Translations under genes and position numbers: made by a program | Source of the DNA: a virus | Strand: one strand, 5' to 3' | IMG/VR virus record: IMGVR_UViG_3300032736_000613 | Coordinates: 1 to 37,470 of that record | Length of the DNA: 37,470 nt | Shown: positions 16,826 through 25,736 of the stretch, in pieces | How positions within the stretch are numbered: the stretch's first letter is position 1 | Layout: the number at the start of each line of letters is the position of its first letter | Notes under the pieces: model-generated | What the model saw: only the letters and a program-made list of their open reading frames with translations | Databases searched by the model: none | Told to the model about the DNA's origin: nothing

Positions 16826-19800
16826 TAGGATGAAAGTAGGATATTTTTAAAGAAGCCTTTCTGGGAATCGTAATTCTTTTTAGCTTCTGTAGTAGTTAGG
16901 GGTTTTGAATAAATTTTGAAACTGCCGACGAAGCCGTCAAGACCACTCCTCGGTGTATCCCGTAGCGCGGCACTACTGCCACCACGCGATGACGACAGCG
17001 GTGGGTTATGCTGACCGACGATGTAGGTTCCACCATCAGATTCCACAGATGTAACAAGATTGGTCCCAGGGACGGTCCCTTGGTGCGTATGGTTGGTGTT
17101 GCTTCCAAGAAATCCCAGCGGGCGATACTCAGTGCCAGCTAGTTTTCCAATGTTATCCGTGAAGCCGCCACCAATAATCCAAGGCGTAAAGATCGGGAAC
17201 GGCGCTCGTTCGTCAGTAACGCGGGCATCATAAATACTGTTTCCCAAGAAACTCTCTGTGCGTGGGTTAGATGCATGAATTTCCTTTGGCTCATTTCGAT
17301 AGTCAATCTTAGCTGCTGTGGCTATGCCGATATTTCCCGCACCACCGCCAAGCACGCTAGCTAATGACGAAGTGGAAAGGAGTTGCCCATCCAACACAAC
17401 GCGAACTTCATTTTTGCCATAATCAAATGATAAATTAAAATGACAGAATTGCCCGCTGCAATCTCCAATACCTGACCCGTCAAGAGTTCTAGTGCCACTT
17501 GTTATAAACATACCGATCTGGCTTACTTCACTGGCGACTGGTATTTTAGAATTTATACTATTCCAAGTCTCAGCGATGCAGACGCTGTGACCCCAACTCT
17601 TATTAGGGTCAGAAACACTCTTTAGATTCTGCCCTACAGTTGGGCAAATAACAAACTCAAGCCCGCTAGAATTTGCAGAGTTTGGGATACCCCTGTCACG
17701 CCAACCTACAATCATTCCAATGGTTCTAGTAAGATCAACCTCTGAATCCTTGGTGTTTAGTTTGGCGCTAACATATCGTGAGTCAACTGGACCACTATTC
17801 TCGTTAGCAAGTATCAATCGGTACCTGTGTTTGGCAGTTAGGTCTGTCAGTAAATTAGGAATATAAGCCCAGAAATCAAAAGAAACCCCTTTACCAGAAT
17901 AGAACAAATTGTCTAAAGCGCGGGTACCGTTATACGGTTGATTTGTCTCCTTGTGATCCTTTGCTAAGTTAGGCAGCACGGCGTAGGAACCCTTTATAGG
18001 TGTCCACGCATTGGAATGCTTTATGGTTGCATCAAATAGCGTCCCACCCATATAAGCAATACCCACGCCAGACGGGAATACAAAAGATCTATCGAAGCCT
18101 ACTAATTTGGCGTCGAGTCTGGTGGAGCCTTCTGCTGCATTATTCAAAGCGAACAAATTAGAAGATGGCTGCGTTACTGCTTGTGGGTCAAGGAAATTAT
18201 AACAAGCTATAAGTTCATCGGCTACTATGTCGTCCGTAAGCGATTTGAATAACGGAACTGTTGAACTCAAAGATGCCGAAGTTTCTCTGTGTACCCAATC
18301 ACCCAAACCTATATCATCAATAGCAAGTTCGGTGGTGAAAGACCTGGGTTGGATTGGTGCCACAACATACGACGCTTGATATGGCGCAATAATTGTATCA
18401 AGGTCTTCCGAGAAGAGAGTAATTTTTTTCTGTGTGTTTAAGGGGATGTCTGTTTCTCTCAAATAAGAGAAATCATTAATAGGGATCCTCGGAATCTGTT
18501 GCCAGAATCCAACTTGTGCCAACACATTATGCTCGTCCGGCACTTTAGTAATTGTTTTTGTCTTGGTATTCCACGCGACAATTTGACCACCTTCAAGCCT
18601 TGCGAATGTAAATTGTTGTAGTGACGCGGGCAAGTCTTTATATTTCAACTTGTATTCAAATACTTTTCCTATTGGTGGTTTGTATTGAAAAAACACACCA
18701 GCTCCTATTGAGTGGCTGCTATCCGTGACAAAAAAAGTGTCCCTGCCAAATAGCGCAGCTATCTGCAACTGGCGTTTGCGCTTTGTAATCTTTCTATCGT
18801 ACACAGACGCGGTTGCTCCCAGCTGCCCATAGTATGATTTTACAACGGCGTCACTAAGACTATACCCATTAGATATTAACTCAGCAATATAACCAGACAC
18901 CTCTAATAAATGAGTTTGTTTGTCCTCAGAAAATTGCTGCAAGATATCATCAAACTCATAGTAGGATTGTATAACTGGATTGGTCTCGTCCAGTTTTTCA
19001 TTTAAATTAAAAATAGTACCAATCGAATCTTCCCCGTCTTCTTCAGAAAACGAAACTCCTCTACCGCCACGGTTGGAATCAAACTGCAACTCCCAAGAAA
19101 TAGAAGATGTTGGGCTGGGTTGAATATCAGGAACCTTTGCAGTCCTAGAGTTGTAGTACAGTCCATCAGACGCAAGAACAAACGAATTACCGACTGACAC
19201 AGGTGGACCAAACTCCAAATCGAATGTTGGCGCAACATCATCAAAACCGACGAGTTGGGCATTAACAGCCTTTAAGAAATCCTGGTCACGGAGATAAGGG
19301 TCTATGATTTGCTTCTGAACATACAACTCATATTTATCAAGGGCATTTGTTACGAAGGTATCCCGTCGCAGTTCGTAGCGTGCGAGCGCGGCTGTATTCA
19401 ACTCAGGGTTCGCGGCAGTTCCATTCGCCCGCATAGAAATCAACTCGGTGATATACTTAATTGTTTCCTCTGTTTGAAATAATTTTTCTTGTATGGTACC
19501 TTTCTTAAATACGAGGTCACCAACAACACTAGCGGTTAAAGAAGACGACTTTTCAAGTTTAGCAGTCTCAAAATACTTTGTAGTCTCCGTTATTAACTCT
19601 TCCACATCTTCCTTAGTAGGCGTGAAATCTGTTGTACCAGGGACGAACACAGGTAAACTATCAGGGTTATATGTAGGGCTATTAAGAATAGAAGCTGTGT
19701 TAACCAGCGAAGTAGCGCCAGCGGCACCACCAGACTTGCGCGTGAATGACGAATCTTCACCATAAGACGAAATTTGAACAGCGCCAGACTGCGGAGTTCT

Positions 19801-19950
19801 CATCACAAACACTCCAGTCAGCTTAGAAATCTTCGCATCGAGCGATTGAATTTGAGTAGAGTACAATCCAAAATCAGATTGCAATGAGTTCCGCATCCCA
19901 ACTAAAACATTGGTTGGAGACAGCTTTAAGGTATTTTCGGAGAAAAGCAT
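16825..19950 (-). CDS. Large baseplate protein with C-terminal concanavalin A/LamG-like domain (1041 aa)
   Basis: No single family is recognised over the full length. The N-terminus (LSPTNVLVGMRNSLQSDFGL, then repeated helices) is partly helical; residues about 150-200 could form a coiled coil. The last 350 residues look like a concanavalin A-like lectin/glucanase sandwich: GVSFDFWAYIPNLL opens a strand set, FCHFNLSFDYGKNEVRVVLDG follows, and DGFVGSFKIYSKPLTTTEA closes it. Such domains in phage proteins bind glycans. The gene sits between the spike and gp25, inside the baseplate operon, so the protein is probably structural with a host-surface binding role. The ATG follows the spike stop by one base. 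Confidence 0.68.
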   Translation of the reverse strand: MLFSENTLKLSPTNVLVGMRNSLQSDFGLYSTQIQSLDAKISKLTGVFVMRTPQSGAVQISSYGEDSSFTRKSGGAAGATSLVNTASILNSPTYNPDSLPVFVPGTTDFTPTKEDVEELITETTKYFETAKLEKSSSLTASVVGDLVFKKGTIQEKLFQTEETIKYITELISMRANGTAANPELNTAALARYELRRDTFVTNALDKYELYVQKQIIDPYLRDQDFLKAVNAQLVGFDDVAPTFDLEFGPPVSVGNSFVLASDGLYYNSRTAKVPDIQPSPTSSISWELQFDSNRGGRGVSFSEEDGEDSIGTIFNLNEKLDETNPVIQSYYEFDDILQQFSEDKQTHLLEVSGYIAELISNGYSLSDAVVKSYYGQLGATASVYDRKITKRKRQLQIAALFGRDTFFVTDSSHSIGAGVFFQYKPPIGKVFEYKLKYKDLPASLQQFTFARLEGGQIVAWNTKTKTITKVPDEHNVLAQVGFWQQIPRIPINDFSYLRETDIPLNTQKKITLFSEDLDTIIAPYQASYVVAPIQPRSFTTELAIDDIGLGDWVHRETSASLSSTVPLFKSLTDDIVADELIACYNFLDPQAVTQPSSNLFALNNAAEGSTRLDAKLVGFDRSFVFPSGVGIAYMGGTLFDATIKHSNAWTPIKGSYAVLPNLAKDHKETNQPYNGTRALDNLFYSGKGVSFDFWAYIPNLLTDLTAKHRYRLILANENSGPVDSRYVSAKLNTKDSEVDLTRTIGMIVGWRDRGIPNSANSSGLEFVICPTVGQNLKSVSDPNKSWGHSVCIAETWNSINSKIPVASEVSQIGMFITSGTRTLDGSGIGDCSGQFCHFNLSFDYGKNEVRVVLDGQLLSTSSLASVLGGGAGNIGIATAAKIDYRNEPKEIHASNPRTESFLGNSIYDARVTDERAPFPIFTPWIIGGGFTDNIGKLAGTEYRPLGFLGSNTNHTHQGTVPGTNLVTSVESDGGTYIVGQHNPPLSSSRGGSSAALRDTPRSGLDGFVGSFKIYSKPLTTTEAKKNYDSQKGFFKNILLSS

Positions 19951-19951
19951 T

Positions 19952-21127
19952 TTATTGTGATGGGACAGCGTTACTAGTTGTTGGCTGATTTGGCTGTCGT
20001 TCGAAGTGTTGGTGTTTTACGAATCCAACTTTACCAATCATAATATCACCAGTTGCGCCAGTAACAGAAACACCAGCCTCTGCCTCTATATTTATGGTTG
20101 TGCCAGACATTTTCGTAAACGACGAGTTAGCTACCATTGTGCCCGCTTCAGTTACAAGAGTGTTGGCTTCAATACTCACCAGATTGCCCTTTATGGTAAT
20201 CCCATTGGGGTTCAATTTAATTGTGGAATCCCCGCACTGCAAAGTAATACCTTTAGGGGATGCTAATTTTATAACGCCTTCATGGGCAGTAAGAAGGATA
20301 CTACCTTTACCGACAACATCAACAGTGTAATCACCTGCGCTGTCTGGACCTATAATCCCCTCCATCTTTCCAGTCTTAGAGTACACTTCATAGTTTCCAC
20401 CACAGGTACTAACAATAGAATCCTTGTTATCCCCCTCACTGGTTATTTGTATTGAATTATCATTTTCATCAATAATGGTTATGGTGTCCCCTGCATCATC
20501 AAAAATGATTTTCTTTCCACCGGCAGTCTTTATCTTTATCTCATCAACTATGCGCTGAGACCCACGCTTCTGAGTCATTTCTATAAAGTGACCGCATGGG
20601 TGTTTGAATACCCAAGAATCAGGTAACCCATTATCAGCATACACTGATCCTTGATTTGGAACGCCATGCGACAGAGTGTCTGTTACTTGCTCTGGTGTTC
20701 CTGAATCGTCTACTTCAGTTCGCGGGAGTTGGTTCTGATCATTCTTAGTATACGGCTGCAAACGCATACTTGGGGAGGCAGCAGTATTAGTGGAGTACAA
20801 ACACCCCATCCAAAAACTGCGCGTGGGAGTTTCTTTGCTGGTGATCCTTCCCACTAGTACCGTGGCACCAATTCCAGGGAGCGCAAAAAACCCATAGTTG
20901 GCTCCAGCGACAGGGGATACATAATCACACTTTGTTGGTTTATCACCAAACATGGGTGCCACAACAACAAGCGCGCCGCCGCTGTTAGGGTCTTCACAGC
21001 TATAAACAGTACCAAAATCAAATTCAACTGCCGGAGGAGCAGACTCAACTTGCGCTGATTCTTCATCAGACTTAAGGGGTTTAAGCTTTGCAAATAATCT
21101 TTGCGCTTCTTCGGAATTACTAGCCAT
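19952..21127 (-). CDS. gp5: Central tail spike, gp5-like without lysozyme domain (391 aa)
   Basis: Residues about 36-115 resemble the OB-fold of T4 gp5 / gpV spikes (FGTVYSCEDPNSGGALVVVA, then GYFALPG-type strand and VLVGRI). After a linker, residues about 190-350 consist of short alternating strands (IKIKTAGGKKIIFDD, ITIIDENDNSIQI, VDVVGKGSILLTAHEGVIKL, TIKLNPNGITIKG), which is the trimeric beta-helix of contractile-tail spikes. No lysozyme domain is present between them, unlike T4 gp5. Near the C-terminus KHQH gives an H-x-H pair (His372, His374), the type of motif that binds iron at spike tips in P2 gpV and phi92 gp138. It follows the hub gene through TAATG, as expected for the hub-spike pair. 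Confidence 0.85.
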   Translation of the reverse strand: MASNSEEAQRLFAKLKPLKSDEESAQVESAPPAVEFDFGTVYSCEDPNSGGALVVVAPMFGDKPTKCDYVSPVAGANYGFFALPGIGATVLVGRITSKETPTRSFWMGCLYSTNTAASPSMRLQPYTKNDQNQLPRTEVDDSGTPEQVTDTLSHGVPNQGSVYADNGLPDSWVFKHPCGHFIEMTQKRGSQRIVDEIKIKTAGGKKIIFDDAGDTITIIDENDNSIQITSEGDNKDSIVSTCGGNYEVYSKTGKMEGIIGPDSAGDYTVDVVGKGSILLTAHEGVIKLASPKGITLQCGDSTIKLNPNGITIKGNLVSIEANTLVTEAGTMVANSSFTKMSGTTINIEAEAGVSVTGATGDIMIGKVGFVKHQHFERQPNQPTTSNAVPSQ

Positions 21128-24100
21128 TAAAAAGTGGGGTTGCTCATATTTAAAGTCAGACTTCGGTACAGTGACAATGTTGTCAAATAACCAACGGAGG
21201 TGTCAATTATATGTGAGAAGCTTTTAATTTTATAAAAGCCCGAAAGCCAATGGAATTCATGATTTCCTGCCAATCTCGAATCAAATACTTTAAGATGGAT
21301 TATTCTTGACCCTATCTCATATGGCAGTTGGTCTATTTCTGGTATACCCAGAATGGTCAAATCTAATGACCAAATCTCTTCAGATTGTCTTAAGTAGGTA
21401 TTCCATTTAATATCAGTAAGTAGTTTCGCCAATGTGACGCTATTACCATCCCCAATATCAATGTGCGCGGGTAAACCAAAATCTATTCTGCGGCTTAACT
21501 CTTTCTGCTCAAATTCTTCAAATTCCAATTTTGGTCCTTGACCTGAATCCACTAAACGATATGATTTAATTCCACCACCAATGGCGGGGAATAAAGTATC
21601 GCGGGCGGCGGTGTCATTAAAAATTTGCGCCAGAAATTTTATATCCTCAATAGTAGCTGTTGGTAACCCCAACTGATTAACATCATTCAAAATAGACTGC
21701 GCCGCGTATGGGAAGAGAGAGAAATAATCAGCCTCTAGTGTATTCTTCTGCCTTGGTAATTTTCTAAGCAGCGACTCTAGTTTCAATTTAAATGGATCGA
21801 ATGGGTTTAATTTCTTTTGTAGTGGCACAAAAGCACTAAAAATAACTTTTTTAATGTTGAATGTCCCATCAAGAATTGATTGGGGTATGTGCGTATTGCG
21901 TATAGAGTGGTAGGTGTTAGTTAGATTAGTAAGATACCTAGTGTCACCTTCAAATTTAATATCAGCAATAATAGAATCTTGAGTGCCATATTCTAGAGTC
22001 AGCACATCGGAATTTTCGGCAAAGGTTATTTCAGGAAACGAATAAACCTTCCGCGTAGAATCTAATCTGAAACCTGGAATCGCTGTGCCAGTACCGATAA
22101 ACAGGTACACCGGCTTTTCACTTTTTATAATATTTAATTCTTTAGGGGAAATAGTTCCATCGAAAAGTGATTCCACCAATGCATCAAATCCTTCGCCCTC
22201 ATAAGATGCAAAATCATAGATCTTTATAACTAGTTTGCTTTCAACCCCGGTACAAATACTGTTTAGTGTCTCAATAAAATTAAATAAAGTCTCGCGTATA
22301 TTGTATCTTTTTGTAAGAGTGTCCGCTGATCTCTCAGTTCGAAGGGCTACGGTAAAGTCTATTTGTGTAACTTTAGGTGGTTGTATCACGCCTGCAAGCA
22401 CCTGAAATTCTAGGCTAGGAGCAATGGAGGGGGTAGCTATTATGAGCTTTCGTAGTTTATCATCCACCTCAAGTCTTATGCGAGCAACAAGGTCGGATAA
22501 TTTTGTTAAGGTGTACGGGGTTGGGTATAAATCTAGTGTTTTTACCGCATACCTAGAATCCCTCCATTGTTTTATTTCATTCCCAATACCAAACTCTAAA
22601 AATCCTGTTGTTGGTGGTTGGAGTAGAAAATTCTCTACCAGAAAATTAGAAGTTCCCGAAACACTGGCATCAACAAGAGGGTAGACAAGTGGCTCCCAAT
22701 TCGCCAACCAAGGATAGGTTGAATCCAAATTTTTACGCGATCCGTGAGTACTATACGCAGTTATAGGGACTCGCGGCAGCAGGCCGCGGTACTCCTTCCA
22801 CGCATTTTCAAACACGGGAATTCGCACAGGGCATTTGATGTTTTTGCACCCATAAATAGAAGCATAATAATTAATCGCACTATGGATGCGGTAATTTTTA
22901 AGTACTTCAGGGGCCAAGTAATAGTTTTCCAACTCATAAAAGGACATAATATGTCTTCTTGATTTTCTATTATAATCTTTTATGAACTCATCATCAACGG
23001 CTTGTCCCGATACAAAATCTTTTGGCTTAACTAACGAAGTGTTTCTTGGAGTTAGGCCAGGGTGTAACACTATTGTTGCCACGGCGATTGGCCAACCATC
23101 CCTATCAACATACTTGATTGATGCCTTCGGATTTTTTTTAGTTTTTGGGAAGTAAACAGGAAGATAATATTCTAGACCATCAGGGAATTCTACTGCTAAA
23201 TCAACTTTTATTGCTCGTTTTGCTATCTCCTCCAAACTAGCTTGAGATTCAGTCGGCGTTTCAAAAAAATTAGCTACCACCTGCTGTCTGGGAACTGCCT
23301 TTATTGCGTTTAGGACTGTGTTTTCTCCAAGGTTATCCTTGTAGGTCAGTTCCACAGATAAACCCAAAGCATTAAACACAACTTCATAAGCTTTAATAAA
23401 AGTGTTTATGGTGGTAGACCCAAATTGCTCTTTAGAAAAAGTTACTTTTGGAATTTCACCCCCATTTGTGTTTGCCACTAAATCTTCAAGTTCTTTTTTG
23501 TCTCCACCAGTAGTAGTGCTGAAGGCAGCTGGCTGTTGCGCTGGGAAGAGACCCCCAGAGCGTGGCTGGTACACAGGATCTTTAAGACTATTTAAAGCCA
23601 ACGCGTGTGCTGTATTGGCGACCATACCTTCAATAAAATCAGCTTGGTCTATAATTTTAGTAACAATATTGGTACCGGGAACTAATCTTGCATAATTACT
23701 AACTAGTTCATTTAGAATATCTCGCATTGGACGAAATGAAAACCCGCCGACTTCTGTCTCTACAATCGAGACAGTTTCGACCTCATTTCTAGAAACAAAA
23801 TCATCACCAGAGAAAAACGAAAAGCTATCTACGCACACTAATTCAATAACGCGATCAGCACCAGTATCCAGCATGTAACGAGTCTTCACCAAACGCACTT
23901 TATGAATAGAGGATATACCTTCTTCAATTGAGGTTCCATAACCCCATCGCACATAGAGAAGCGGTATGGCTCCCTTCTGAGCCGCTGTAATAGGAGTACC
24001 AAACACTATATCCTTAAAATCCTCTATTGGTTTTTGATGCAATAGACTTAAGTATTCAAAGAGCGCAGTTTCTAATTGCTCGGTTGGGTTAAGTAAACGA

Positions 24101-24339
24101 AACTTAAATGACTGACCACCCTTACTGTCAGCCGAGTACTCCATGCGCTGGAGAGTTGCTGAGAATGAAAACCTGTCACTCCCGACTAGTGCATTCTTAT
24201 TGATCCCGCCCGCGCCAAGAAAAGCTCTCTCCGTATCAGTTAACAAACTTGATGCTTCGTATGCCATAGAAACAAACACAGAATTGGTTCCTGTGTATGC
24301 TTTGGTCTTCGTCGCTGTCGGTCTGGAAATCGTGTCCAT
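21127..24339 (-). CDS. Baseplate hub protein, gp27/gpD-like, enlarged (1070 aa)
   Basis: The gene sits between gp53-like and the spike, where a hub is expected. N-terminal residues about 50-200 have hub-type beta-barrel patterning (RFSFSATLQRMEYSADSKGG, KVRLVKTRYMLDTGADRVIE, LVCVDSFSFF). The C-terminus, with IGSRIIHLKVFDSRL and HWLSGFYKIKSFSHIID, resembles the last strand set of gp27/gpD-type hubs, where a V-x-H/F-x-x-G-x-Y-x-I strand pairs with the spike. The central 600 residues are unrecognised and make the protein more than twice the length of T4 gp27 (391 residues). The hub seats the spike and the end of the tail tube. The call rests on context and pattern. Confidence 0.66.
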   Translation of the reverse strand: MDTISRPTATKTKAYTGTNSVFVSMAYEASSLLTDTERAFLGAGGINKNALVGSDRFSFSATLQRMEYSADSKGGQSFKFRLLNPTEQLETALFEYLSLLHQKPIEDFKDIVFGTPITAAQKGAIPLLYVRWGYGTSIEEGISSIHKVRLVKTRYMLDTGADRVIELVCVDSFSFFSGDDFVSRNEVETVSIVETEVGGFSFRPMRDILNELVSNYARLVPGTNIVTKIIDQADFIEGMVANTAHALALNSLKDPVYQPRSGGLFPAQQPAAFSTTTGGDKKELEDLVANTNGGEIPKVTFSKEQFGSTTINTFIKAYEVVFNALGLSVELTYKDNLGENTVLNAIKAVPRQQVVANFFETPTESQASLEEIAKRAIKVDLAVEFPDGLEYYLPVYFPKTKKNPKASIKYVDRDGWPIAVATIVLHPGLTPRNTSLVKPKDFVSGQAVDDEFIKDYNRKSRRHIMSFYELENYYLAPEVLKNYRIHSAINYYASIYGCKNIKCPVRIPVFENAWKEYRGLLPRVPITAYSTHGSRKNLDSTYPWLANWEPLVYPLVDASVSGTSNFLVENFLLQPPTTGFLEFGIGNEIKQWRDSRYAVKTLDLYPTPYTLTKLSDLVARIRLEVDDKLRKLIIATPSIAPSLEFQVLAGVIQPPKVTQIDFTVALRTERSADTLTKRYNIRETLFNFIETLNSICTGVESKLVIKIYDFASYEGEGFDALVESLFDGTISPKELNIIKSEKPVYLFIGTGTAIPGFRLDSTRKVYSFPEITFAENSDVLTLEYGTQDSIIADIKFEGDTRYLTNLTNTYHSIRNTHIPQSILDGTFNIKKVIFSAFVPLQKKLNPFDPFKLKLESLLRKLPRQKNTLEADYFSLFPYAAQSILNDVNQLGLPTATIEDIKFLAQIFNDTAARDTLFPAIGGGIKSYRLVDSGQGPKLEFEEFEQKELSRRIDFGLPAHIDIGDGNSVTLAKLLTDIKWNTYLRQSEEIWSLDLTILGIPEIDQLPYEIGSRIIHLKVFDSRLAGNHEFHWLSGFYKIKSFSHIIDTSVGYLTTLSLYRSLTLNMSNPTF

Positions 24340-24340
24340 A

Positions 24341-24634
24341 TTAAATCTGGGGTATTATTATAGAAACCCCCGCCTTAAAATCCACTTCATAATCAAAAGC
24401 ATTATTTGCTTGAACAATAACCCACCACAAATCAGAAGTGTTGTACGCTCCCATAGAAATCAAATCAGGGCGACCTTCCATTTCGTTTGGAACGACTGCA
24501 ATTTTATACGAAGTTGTTTCATACAGAGTTTTTAAAAACCCAATATACTTTGTGGAGCTCCCTATGTCGGTTAGGGTATGTTGCCTGTGCTGTACCGTGT
24601 TGCCAGGGAACGATTGTTTGCGGTCTTTAGCCAT
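24341..24634 (-). CDS. gp53: Baseplate wedge protein gp53-like (97 aa)
   Basis: The C-terminal 60 residues match the gp53 family closely: a tyrosine-based start, then NEMEGRPDLISMGAYNTSDL, WWVIVQANNAFDYEVDF and AGVSIIIPQI (the RPDLIS, LWWVI, N and aG..I.iP signature). The same fold is LysM-like. T4 gp53 is 196 residues, so this is a short version consisting mostly of the conserved core. In T4 it helps join wedges around the hub. The gene precedes the hub gene by one base between stop and start (TAATATG). Confidence 0.88.
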   Translation of the reverse strand: MAKDRKQSFPGNTVQHRQHTLTDIGSSTKYIGFLKTLYETTSYKIAVVPNEMEGRPDLISMGAYNTSDLWWVIVQANNAFDYEVDFKAGVSIIIPQI

Positions 24635-24648
24635 AGGTTATGCGGTGA

Positions 24649-25734
24649 TTAAGAGGTCCAAAATCCAGGGTTGCGTGTGTCACTTGCTCGGTCTCCTGGA
24701 AGCGGGTCAATACGCCCCAGTTCCATAATTGAGTCCCACCCAGGCAAGTCGCCAGTAACCGAAGGGTCACCAAACTGATTACCGTGGACATTGCGTATTT
24801 CCTGTAAAGTCATCATAACTTTAACTCTGTTTGGTATTAATGATTTTAAATCATACCCAGCATCTTCCATCGGCTCAATCTTGTAGTCTAATACGACGCT
24901 AGGTGAAAAATCATACAAAGCACCAAATTTTAACTCAACGATAGGTGGACCTTTCGAAAACCTCTTACTCCCAATTACGGAACTTCGTATATGGTTGATG
25001 AAATACAAAACAACGGCTTGAATATCTACCCATCTTTGCTGCGCGTGCATCACATACGAAAGTAGATAGTTAAAGGTGGAGTCCTCCTGAGAAGCCATTT
25101 GGTAATTACCATAAGCACCAGGACCATCAAAAACGCTTGATCGTTTAGACATCTCTACAAAATCTCGGCTTTGTGGGTTGCTTTCTGTGTCCCCTGTTAA
25201 TGGTTGTTCCGGGTAGGCGCGAACATCACGGGCGACAACATCAAACACATACTCCTTAATAGAGTTAATTTCTTTAAGGGTGGGTCCAACATTCCAACCA
25301 CCAACTACTGTTCCTTTTGTGATAAGATCAATAATGGTAGCTGTTGGTAGCAGATACATCATATGAACTGGGGTGTAATAAAATTCAACTTTAAACTCCC
25401 TAGCCTCACTTCCAGTGAACAACCGCACTGGCTCATTCCGTCCAAAAATAGGTTGGGATGCATACCTAGCCTTTCTTGATTCAGATATTGAAGGGTTTTC
25501 AAAGAAAGGTAGCCACGCAACACTTTTTGTCTCTCTGTCCCCAAAAATATGAAATGGGTAATTAAATCTTAACCCCCCCCGATTTTCTAAAGCGCTATTA
25601 AAACCGAGACGAAATAGGGATCCACTCTCGTCTGGTGGTCCTGCTGGAAAGAACTTGTCATATAGTTCTTTTGCGTAAAACGCGCCCATTATGGCGTACT
25701 CAAGTTGTTTTCCGTGTTCGTTGAGGAAACTCAT
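24649..25734 (-). CDS. Baseplate tube-cap protein, gp48/gp54-like (361 aa)
   Basis: The gene lies directly between the tape-measure-like gene and gp53, the position of tube-initiation proteins. The sequence has the phrases FFENPSISESRKARYASQPI, REFKVEFYYTPVHMMYLLPT, and near the end VLDYKIEPMEDAGYDLKSLI followed by PNRVKVMMTLQEIRN. This pattern (strand, short helix, strand with a P-x-x-h-x-V-x-M-T-L-x-E ending) is seen in tail-tube-like proteins that cap the baseplate. It probably provides the platform on which the tail tube polymerises. gp48 versus gp54 cannot be decided. A run of eight G (minus strand) at 25573-25580 lies in frame within it. Confidence 0.6.
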   Translation of the reverse strand: MSFLNEHGKQLEYAIMGAFYAKELYDKFFPAGPPDESGSLFRLGFNSALENRGGLRFNYPFHIFGDRETKSVAWLPFFENPSISESRKARYASQPIFGRNEPVRLFTGSEAREFKVEFYYTPVHMMYLLPTATIIDLITKGTVVGGWNVGPTLKEINSIKEYVFDVVARDVRAYPEQPLTGDTESNPQSRDFVEMSKRSSVFDGPGAYGNYQMASQEDSTFNYLLSYVMHAQQRWVDIQAVVLYFINHIRSSVIGSKRFSKGPPIVELKFGALYDFSPSVVLDYKIEPMEDAGYDLKSLIPNRVKVMMTLQEIRNVHGNQFGDPSVTGDLPGWDSIMELGRIDPLPGDRASDTRNPGFWTS

Positions 25735-25736
25735 GG

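Noticed and set aside
25573-25580. Run of eight C as a phase-variable tract or frameshift
   Set aside because: The reading frame of the tube-cap gene is intact through it, and an on/off switch in an essential baseplate gene is unlikely.
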